NCBI GenBank assembly: GCA_018609965.1
Contig: JAHENP010000335.1
Location: 1-5,557 of the forward strand
DNA length: 5,557 bases
Source of the DNA: Haloferacaceae archaeon
GTDB lineage: Archaea; Halobacteriota; Halobacteria; Halobacteriales; Haloferacaceae
Reading direction: 5' to 3'
Shown here: in pieces, positions 1 through 5,310 of the stretch
Position numbering within the stretch: the first letter of the stretch is position 1
Layout: each line of letters starts with the position of its first letter
Made by a program: the position numbers and the translations under genes
Notes under the pieces: generated by a model
The model's input: only the letters and a program-made list of their open reading frames with translations
What the model was told of the DNA's origin: nothing
Database searches by the model: none

Positions 1-172
1 CCGCCGGGATGGCCAGAGCTAGCGTCCCAAGAGGCACCTACCCGGCGTCTGTTCCCGTCTCCAGCTCTCGTTCGGTCGAGCACAGATAGCGTGGTTGCTC
101 TCGGTGGGTTTCGGGGTATCTTTTTCTACGTCTCGCTTGTTAACCTGCCTCGGCGGAGAGAAGTGCTAGACC
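1..172. other. Upstream region without a supportable gene
   Basis: The forward and reverse frames here are short or use codons unlike the neighbouring genes (AGA, GTA, CTA, TCT), and the base composition is less GC-rich than in the genes. A run of five T at 121-125, in a pyrimidine-rich context, could act as an archaeal oligo-T transcription terminator for a plus-strand gene lying to the left. No hairpin is needed for that kind of signal, and it is weak evidence by itself. The last codons of such a gene could fall in the first 20-90 bases, but no frame is convincing. Confidence 0.4.
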
Positions 173-176
173 GTGG

Positions 177-199
177 CAAATAAATGCGAAGGAATAACA
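177..199 (+). promoter_or_regulatory. Probable TATA-type promoter of the MBL/beta-CASP gene
   Basis: An AT-rich patch stands out from the GC-rich surroundings. It contains AAATAAAT (178-185) and GAATAACA (192-199). Archaeal TATA boxes lie about 25-30 bases before the transcription start. The second patch is centred about 28 bases before GTG 224, which fits a leaderless transcript. The first patch would give a start near 205-212 and a leader of about 15 bases. No Shine-Dalgarno sequence precedes 224. The patch sits inside the longer reading frame that begins at GTG 173, which argues that 173-223 is promoter rather than coding sequence. Confidence 0.5.
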
Positions 200-223
200 C
201 TGTGTGAGTACCTACCACGCCAC

Positions 224-2944
224 GTGCGCGTCTCGTACCAACACGCCAACCCCGCAGCGGGCAACGAGTCGTTCCTGTTGCGGTTCCGCGGGGACGGGGA
301 GTCGACCCCGTGTCTGCTCGTCGACGCGGGCAACGGCGTCGACGTGGACGCACTCACGGAGCCGGACGACCGGCTGGTCGGGATCTGTCTCACGCACGCC
401 CACCTCGACCACTACGCGACGTTGGCGGCGGCCCACCGCGAGGGTGTTCCGATCCTCGTGTCGCCCGCGACGGGGGCGATCCTCGGGGACGTGCTCGACG
501 TGGCCGGGACGGAGTACGGCGTCGACTCCTCGCGAGCGGTTCGGGACGCGATCACGCCGGTGGCGGAGCCACGAGAACTCACCGCCGAGGTGTCGGTCCA
601 GCCGGTGCCGGCCGGGCACGCGCCCGGCGCGGTCGGGTGGCTCGTCACCGTCACGGACGGCGAGGACACCCACCGTCTGTTGGCGACGGGGGATTTCACC
701 CGACGGCGGGTCGCGGGCTACCCGGGACTGCCGGCGGACACGCTCCCGCCCGTCGACGCGTTGTTCCTGACGGCCTCGACGAACGACCGGTTCGAGACGG
801 CGCTGACGGAGGCGTTGGGCACCGCGTTGGAACACGCCGGCGGCGGGAAACGAACACTCGTGGCCGCCAGCGGGCTGACGGGCGTCCACGTCGCGTACCT
901 GTTGTCGGCGATCGTCGAGCAGTACGAACTGCGGGTGCCGGTCCGGGTGGTCGGACAGGCCGCGAAGCTGTACGAGCGGTTGGGGTATGACCGGCCGGGT
1001 GTGGAGTCGATCCCGCGGTTCGACGACCCGCGGACCTGTCTCGAACACGGTGCCGTGACGGTCGCCGGCCCGGAGATTCCGCGTGAACGCTCCAGTGGAC
1101 GGATGTTTGGCCTGCTGCGAGAGGACCCGAACGGGAGCGTGATCCAGTTGGTCGGCTCCGGCGCGGAGCCGCTGACGGACGCGCGGTGTACGCTCCACGA
1201 CTACGAGATCGTCAACCACCCGACGAGAGCGGCACTGACCGCCGTCCACGACGCGGTCGATCCGACGGAGACGGTGATGGTCCACGCCCACCGCGGCGCC
1301 AACCGGTCGTTCAACGATCTCGACAGCGTCGTCTGGGGCACCGGCGACCGCGCGGAGTACACCCTCTACGACGGCACGGGGTGGCGGCTCCCGCCGTGGA
1401 TGGACGGCGACCACGTCGCCGGCGAGAGCCAGACGTTCTCGGCCGCCGTGACCGACGCGGTGGAGTCGGTGCCCGTCCCCGCGATCGGGCGGCAGACGGA
1501 ACCGGATCTGGCCGCCGAGGGCGTCGACACCGACCGACTCGCCGACCTGCTTCACCACCGGCAGGGGACCGCGACCGACACCGCGTCGCCGTCGGTCGAC
1601 ACCGCGTCGCCGTCGGTCGACACCGCGTCGTCGTCGACCGATCCCACGTCGCAGTCGGTCGACGCAGACAACGCGACACCGCGGGTCGCGACCGACGGGG
1701 CGTCGGCGACGAACGACACACCAGAGGAGACGATGTCAGACAACGAGGAGACGACCGACGGGGAGCTGGACCAACCGACGCCGGACGGTCCGATCAGAAC
1801 GACCGGCGCGGCATCAGACAACCAACCGGACCCGGCGGTCAAACGGATGCTGGAGGCACAGGACGTGTCGCCCGAGGAGTTCACCGCGAGGATGAAGTCC
1901 GCGCGGGCAGAGACGACTTCCTCCGAACCGGCGGGCGACGACACCGAGAGTGACAGCGTCGACAACGACGAAGCTGAAACAGACAGCGTCGACAACGACG
2001 AAGCTGAAACAGACAGCGTCGACAACGACGAGCGCGACGCCGAAAGTGACGGCGAGCGCGACGAACCCGAAACAGACAGCGGCGTCAGCGACGAGCACGA
2101 TACCGAAGGTGACGACGAGCACGACGAATCCGAAACAGACAGCGGCGACAGCGACGAGCGCGACGGCGAGGAGATCGCGCCGAGCGGAGACAGTCGGCCA
2201 GAGGAAGCCGACGCGGCCCCCGAGACGGCACAGACGAACGGTGCGGGCAGTGAGGCGGTGTCGGCAGAGACTGGCGCCACCACGAACGGCTCACAGACGG
2301 CCTCGGTCGATGGGACGGAGCCGTCGTCCTCGACGGAGACAGGGGCGACAGTCGAGACAGCGGCGACGGCCGGAACAGAGCCACCCGACGACCCGCCGAC
2401 CGACACCACAGGCGGGACAGCCGCCCGTCACACCACGACCGCCGACGAGGGTGACCATCCGAGGGCGAGCGCGCTAGCGTTGGCGTTGGCGCCGCGGGCC
2501 GTCGAGGAATCAGAGCCAGAAGCCGCGGTCGCGGCCGCCCTGAGAGAGTATCTCGTCGCGGTGTTGGCCGGCGACGCCGACGCCGAACAACCCGGACAGC
2601 TATCGGTCGGTGTCGACGCCACCCCGGCGGTGGAGACGGCGCTGGCGGAGGCCGCTGCGACGACCGACCGGTTCACAGACACCGAGGCGCTGATCGGGGC
2701 GGCGACCGCCGCCGCACTCGGTGTCGGAAGCGAGGCGGGTGGAGATGGCGGCGAGGGAGGCGGCCAGGACGACGAGCACGCCGCGCCCGTGTCGCTCCCG
2801 ACGGCACGTCCCATGCCGGCGCTTGCGTCGTACGCCGACCAGCTCGACGGGGTCCTCGCCAACGACGACTACGGCTTCGAGACGGAGACGGGGGTCGTCG
2901 ACGCCGCGGTGGCGTGGGCGCTGGCCGACGGCGACGCGGAGTGA
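224..2944 (+). CDS. MBL-fold/beta-CASP hydrolase with long acidic linker and RHH-like C-terminus
   Basis: Probable cytoplasmic metal-dependent hydrolase related to the RNase J/CPSF-73 nucleases. From GTG 224 it is 906 residues long. The zinc motif HAHLDH is at 58-63, followed by His132 in AGHAPGA, Asp157 in GDF, His332 (motif B, NHP) and His354 (motif C, VMVHAH). The 22-residue gap between the last two equals that in CPSF-73. A beta-CASP insertion lies between about 180 and 330. Motif A, normally Glu/Asp, is Thr183. Residues after about 445 are not part of the enzyme core: Ser/Thr heptads (452-479), an acidic repeat tract (577-648), a Thr/Ala/Glu-rich linker to about 745, then two ribbon-helix-helix-like units (793-900). 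The frame is open from GTG 173 (+17 residues), but those codons (AAT, AAA, ATA) are atypical and overlap the promoter, whereas MRVSYQHANP begins directly with the first strand of the fold. The total length is about twice that of ordinary beta-CASP nucleases. RNA or DNA as substrate is inferred from the family; the fold assignment is firm, the activity is not. Confidence 0.9.
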   Translation: MRVSYQHANPAAGNESFLLRFRGDGESTPCLLVDAGNGVDVDALTEPDDRLVGICLTHAHLDHYATLAAAHREGVPILVSPATGAILGDVLDVAGTEYGVDSSRAVRDAITPVAEPRELTAEVSVQPVPAGHAPGAVGWLVTVTDGEDTHRLLATGDFTRRRVAGYPGLPADTLPPVDALFLTASTNDRFETALTEALGTALEHAGGGKRTLVAASGLTGVHVAYLLSAIVEQYELRVPVRVVGQAAKLYERLGYDRPGVESIPRFDDPRTCLEHGAVTVAGPEIPRERSSGRMFGLLREDPNGSVIQLVGSGAEPLTDARCTLHDYEIVNHPTRAALTAVHDAVDPTETVMVHAHRGANRSFNDLDSVVWGTGDRAEYTLYDGTGWRLPPWMDGDHVAGESQTFSAAVTDAVESVPVPAIGRQTEPDLAAEGVDTDRLADLLHHRQGTATDTASPSVDTASPSVDTASSSTDPTSQSVDADNATPRVATDGASATNDTPEETMSDNEETTDGELDQPTPDGPIRTTGAASDNQPDPAVKRMLEAQDVSPEEFTARMKSARAETTSSEPAGDDTESDSVDNDEAETDSVDNDEAETDSVDNDERDAESDGERDEPETDSGVSDEHDTEGDDEHDESETDSGDSDERDGEEIAPSGDSRPEEADAAPETAQTNGAGSEAVSAETGATTNGSQTASVDGTEPSSSTETGATVETAATAGTEPPDDPPTDTTGGTAARHTTTADEGDHPRASALALALAPRAVEESEPEAAVAAALREYLVAVLAGDADAEQPGQLSVGVDATPAVETALAEAAATTDRFTDTEALIGAATAAALGVGSEAGGDGGEGGGQDDEHAAPVSLPTARPMPALASYADQLDGVLANDDYGFETETGVVDAAVAWALADGDAE
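1577..1660 (+). repeat. Four tandem 21-base repeats encoding DTASPSV heptads
   Basis: Four consecutive in-frame 21-base units encode DTASPSV, DTASPSV, DTASSST and DPTSQSV (residues 452-479 of the MBL protein). The first two are identical at the nucleotide level and the later two diverge. The tract marks the border between the folded enzyme and the disordered linker. Because the unit is a multiple of three, gain or loss of copies would keep the frame. Confidence 0.9.
1952..2031 (+). repeat. Perfect 30-base tandem repeat encoding DSVDNDEAET
   Basis: Two identical 30-base units (1952-1981 and 1982-2011) are followed by the first 20 bases of a third (2012-2031). Each full unit encodes DSVDNDEAET, so the tract is strongly acidic. 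The end of the unit uses GAA, GCT, GAA and ACA codons, less GC-rich than the rest of the gene. Exact identity suggests recent expansion. Confidence 0.92.
2041..2166 (+). repeat. 63-base imperfect tandem duplication in the acidic linker
   Basis: Positions 2041-2103 and 2104-2166 are two copies of a 63-base (21-codon) unit. By eye, 54 of the first 60 positions match. Both encode an acidic peptide with the core ETDSG followed by a Ser-Asp-Glu segment. It lies directly after the 30-base repeat and shares the ETDS motif with it, so both probably derive from one ancestral acidic element. Confidence 0.85.
2600..2923 (+). other. Two tandem ribbon-helix-helix-like units (protein region)
   Basis: This region encodes residues 793-900 of the MBL protein. 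Unit 1 runs from LSVGVD (793-798) to Leu832 and unit 2 from about Val856 to Leu900. Both have a short strand, a helix, then a matching second helix: Phe817 and Phe885 are each followed six residues later by Leu-Ile or Val-Val and then by AAxAxAL. A strand, helix, Phe-containing turn and Ala-rich helix is the pattern of CopG/Arc-type ribbon-helix-helix proteins, which bind DNA as dimers. A Gly/Asp-rich linker (about 834-853) joins the units. A preceding helix (EAAVAAALREYL, 766-777) may be a remnant of a third unit. This is inferred from pattern only. Confidence 0.4.
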
Positions 2945-2946
2945 AC

Positions 2947-2995
2947 TGCCGAAACAGACACCACCAGCGGACAGGTGTTGGTCGGCAGGGCCGAC
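2947..2995 (+). terminator. Overlapping hairpins directly after the MBL gene stop
   Basis: Two stem-loops can form in the 3' end of the transcript. One pairs TGCCGA (2947-2952) plus ACACC (2958-2962) with GGTGT (2974-2978) plus TCGGCA (2982-2987), with an internal loop. The other is a perfect 6-base stem, GTCGGC (2981-2986) with GCCGAC (2990-2995), around the loop AGG. They share bases 2982-2986, so only one can form at a time. No T run follows, so this is not a classical intrinsic terminator. It may stabilise or define the 3' end. Confidence 0.3.
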
Positions 2996-3032
2996 GAATA
3001 CTCTCGAACAGGCGTGTCAGAACGCCCGAGTG

Positions 3033-3105
3033 AATATATAGAGGTATTTAGATATACGGCCAAAAAATATACAGATTAATTCACTATCATTAATATGCAC
3101 TAAGT
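3033..3105 (+). promoter_or_regulatory. AT-rich promoter of the 5'-nucleotidase-like gene
   Basis: This is the most AT-rich stretch in the window. It holds several TATA-like elements: ATATATA near 3034, GTATTTAGATATAC (3043-3056), AAAAAATATA (3062-3071) and ATTAAT (3075-3080). The last is centred about 28 bases before ATG 3106, the right distance for a leaderless transcript; AAAAAATATA would give a start near 3094. No Shine-Dalgarno site precedes 3106, and an in-frame TAA at 3091-3093 rules out an earlier start. A second ATTAAT (3089-3094), 14 bases after the first, overlaps the expected transcription start and could be part of an operator. Confidence 0.65.
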
Positions 3106-5277
3106 ATGTCGCAAACAACGACAGTTCTGGTGACGCTGCTCCTCGTCGTGGGGGGCGTGTCGGCAGGTGTGGCCGCGCTCCCGGAGGCCGGCGGGGTCGG
3201 GACGACGGGAGCAGACACAGTGTCGGTGATGAGTCACACGGACAACGACAGTACGAACCTGACTGTCCTTGCCTACACGGACATCGGGTCGGCAGTCAGC
3301 GGGACCGGCGGGGAGGTCGGTCAGTTCCTCACGCTGGTCGAGCAACGGCGAGCGGCCGCGGACAGTGCGGTTGTCGTCGGGAGCGGCGGTGAGGTCAGCC
3401 CGCACGCGCTACAGACACTCGTCTCGCCGGAGTGGAAGCCGCCGGTGGCAGCGCTCAACGGGATCGATCCCGCCGCCGAGACGGTCCAGAGTTCTGAACT
3501 CGACTACGACGAGTCCGAGGAGACGGGCAACTTCTCGATCCTTCAGACGGTGTCGAACACCTCACAGTTCCCGTGGCTGTTGGCGAACGTCCAGCAGAAC
3601 GGCACGGGGCTGCCGGGGACACAGAACTACACCGTCGTCGAGCGGGGGAACCTGACGGTCGGGATCTTCGCCGTCGCGGACGACGACATCGACTCGGAGG
3701 CGGACGGCGTGTTGTCGCGCAACGGTTGGACCGTTCGGGACTCCATCGAGACCGCCCAACGCGTCGAGCAACGGCTCGTGGGTCAGGAGGACGCAGACGT
3801 GGTGATCGCGCTCACGCCGGCTGGCGTCTCCTCGGCCGAGAAGATTGCCAACGCCACAGACGAGGTGGACGTGGTCGTGTCGGGCGACACTGACGACGTG
3901 CAGGCACCCCAACGGGTCGGCGGCGCCGTCGTCACACAGCCGGACAGCGGCGCGGGGTCACTGGCCGAGATCGAACTCACTGTCGCGGACGGCGACGTGA
4001 CTGCCGCCGAGGGTGAACTGTTGGAGACGGACCCGCAGGCGGAACGTGACGAAGAGTGGGCGAACTACATTGACGAGGTGCGTGCCGAGTACGGCTTCGA
4101 CACGGTGTTGACCCAGACGGACGTGCCGTTGGACTCTAGCGGCCCTCACTACGACCGTGAGACGGCGATGGGCAACGTTCTGGCGACAGGTGTCTTGGAG
4201 TACACCGACGCCGACGTGGTCGTGACGAACGCCGACGGAATCCGTGGTGAGGCCACCTACGGCCCGAACGTCACCGCCGGTGACGTGCGCTCGACGCTGT
4301 CGTTCGGCGACAGTGTCACACTGATGGAGACGAACGGGAGCATGCTCCGACGAGCCCTCCGGAGCCAGATGGCGACCGTGAACAGCACGACCATCGCCGG
4401 GCCGGGGATCGGTTCGCAGGTTGCCGGCGTCTACTTCGAGTGGGACCCCCACGCGACGGCGAACCAGTCTGCCGGCGCGGTGGACAAAGGCCACGGCCGG
4501 ATCACCGAGATGTACATCGACGGTGAGCCGGTCAAGCCGGACGACGAGGTGACGATCGCCACCAACTCATACATCGCACACGGCGGCTCCGACTACCCGT
4601 TGGAGTCCGTTGCGGATTCCCAGACGCTGGACGTGAAGATGGACGAGGCGGTGATCGCCACACTCCGCAACAGATCAGAACTGACCGCACTCGAAGTCGA
4701 TCCGGAACGACAGGGCCGGATGCGCCGTGTCGACCGTCGGGCGGCCGTCGAAACTGTCGACGCCACGACCGACACGGTGAGGGTGACCCTGGCGATGCCG
4801 GAACAGACGGCGGCGACAACAGACCAGTTCGTCGTCCGTAACCGGACGGCCGGCCGCGCGCTCGCCGAGTCCGTCTCCTTCGACGACGACACCGGCACCG
4901 CGACGGTCGTCTTCGACCGTGCCGGCTGGACCGCGACGACCGTCGAGGGGCAAGGTATCGACGTGTACGGCCGCTACAACGACACGGAGTACAGCGAACA
5001 GATTCGCGAGAACTCTGTCCTGAGCTACGCCGTGGTGAACGCCGACGTGAGCGCCGAACAGGCGGCAGTCGAGACGGAGACGGCGACGCCGACCGAGACG
5101 GCGACCAGAACGGTGACACCGACCGAAACGACAACCGGGACACCGACCGAGACGGGGACAGACGAGTCGACAGCGCCGTCGGCCGAGCAGACGACGACTG
5201 GCGCTCCCGGCTTTGGTATCACAGTCGCGACGGTTGCGCTCGTGGCGGCCGCCCTGGTGGCTCGACGTCGAGTGTAA
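3106..5277 (+). CDS. Surface-anchored 5'-nucleotidase-family protein with a degenerate phosphatase domain
   Basis: A 723-residue exported protein of the UshA-like metallophosphatase/5'-nucleotidase family. A hydrophobic segment (7-25) serves as a Sec-type signal, although its n-region MSQTTT has no Lys or Arg. Residues 51-300 follow the metallophosphatase fold: FPWLLANV (155-162), VERGNLTVGIF (178-188) and DVVVSG (255-260) fit the family. The metal-binding motifs are nearly all altered, however, so phosphatase activity is doubtful. The C-terminal nucleotide-binding domain (about 345-530) is better kept: MGNVLATGVL (355-364), NADGIRG (375-381, family NxGGxR), SFGD (399-402) and TNSYIAHGGSDYP (486-498). 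A beta-rich segment of unknown role (541-650) is followed by a Thr-rich stalk (656-699) and PGFG plus a membrane segment plus RRR (701-722), an archaeosortase signal. I count 15 N-glycosylation sequons, which fits an extracellular location. The gene is monocistronic with its own promoter and is convergent with the next gene. The family is clear; the role may be nucleotide binding rather than hydrolysis. Confidence 0.9.
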   Translation: MSQTTTVLVTLLLVVGGVSAGVAALPEAGGVGTTGADTVSVMSHTDNDSTNLTVLAYTDIGSAVSGTGGEVGQFLTLVEQRRAAADSAVVVGSGGEVSPHALQTLVSPEWKPPVAALNGIDPAAETVQSSELDYDESEETGNFSILQTVSNTSQFPWLLANVQQNGTGLPGTQNYTVVERGNLTVGIFAVADDDIDSEADGVLSRNGWTVRDSIETAQRVEQRLVGQEDADVVIALTPAGVSSAEKIANATDEVDVVVSGDTDDVQAPQRVGGAVVTQPDSGAGSLAEIELTVADGDVTAAEGELLETDPQAERDEEWANYIDEVRAEYGFDTVLTQTDVPLDSSGPHYDRETAMGNVLATGVLEYTDADVVVTNADGIRGEATYGPNVTAGDVRSTLSFGDSVTLMETNGSMLRRALRSQMATVNSTTIAGPGIGSQVAGVYFEWDPHATANQSAGAVDKGHGRITEMYIDGEPVKPDDEVTIATNSYIAHGGSDYPLESVADSQTLDVKMDEAVIATLRNRSELTALEVDPERQGRMRRVDRRAAVETVDATTDTVRVTLAMPEQTAATTDQFVVRNRTAGRALAESVSFDDDTGTATVVFDRAGWTATTVEGQGIDVYGRYNDTEYSEQIRENSVLSYAVVNADVSAEQAAVETETATPTETATRTVTPTETTTGTPTETGTDESTAPSAEQTTTGAPGFGITVATVALVAAALVARRRV
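5071..5202 (+). repeat. Thr-rich low-complexity stalk with TPTET repeats
   Basis: Residues 656-699 of the 5'-nucleotidase-like protein are dominated by Thr, Glu and Pro, with TPTET at 661-665, 671-675 and 679-683. Such stalks precede the anchoring signal in many haloarchaeal surface proteins. They probably act as an extended, possibly O-glycosylated spacer that holds the folded domains away from the membrane through the S-layer. The DNA repeats are imperfect. Confidence 0.8.
5206..5274 (+). other. PGF-CTERM archaeosortase sorting signal (protein region)
   Basis: The last 23 residues of the 5'-nucleotidase-like protein have the tripartite PGF-CTERM form: PGFG (701-704), a hydrophobic span of about 14 residues rich in Val, Ala and Leu, and a terminal ArgArgArgVal. 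In haloarchaea, archaeosortase ArtA recognises this signal, removes it and allows attachment of a lipid anchor. The processed protein should therefore be lipid-anchored to the outer face of the cytoplasmic membrane. Confidence 0.9.
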
Positions 5278-5310
5278 CACGGACGATCGACGTTCCTTCT
5301 CTACGGTTTC

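Noticed and set aside
1..37. Minus-strand GTG at 37 starting MPLGTLALAIPA, possibly a divergent gene running off the left edge.
   Set aside because: Only 12 codons are visible, a stop lies directly upstream of the GTG, and no TATA-like element sits at the right distance. There is not enough to support a gene.
212..1558. Minus-strand open frame of 448 codons opposite the MBL catalytic domain.
   Set aside because: The translation is Arg/Val/Gly-rich with no family signature, while the plus strand encodes clear MBL and beta-CASP motifs. Long antisense frames are common in GC-rich haloarchaeal genes.
1952..2166. Possibility that the regular repeats are a CRISPR array.
   Set aside because: The units are directly tandem with no spacers, keep the reading frame, and encode a low-complexity acidic peptide within an intact gene.
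1552..2409. Long minus-strand open frame (285 codons) opposite the MBL gene linker, Ser/Val-rich.
   Set aside because: It is the mirror of the GC-rich, repetitive plus-strand coding sequence. Its repeats are the reverse complement of the acidic linker repeats, and it has no recognisable domain.
5261..5272. Perfect 12-base palindrome CTCGACGTCGAG near the end of the 5'-nucleotidase-like gene.
   Set aside because: It lies within the codons for the terminal Arg cluster. Short GC-rich palindromes of this kind arise easily from CGA/CGT/GAC codons, and no T run follows.
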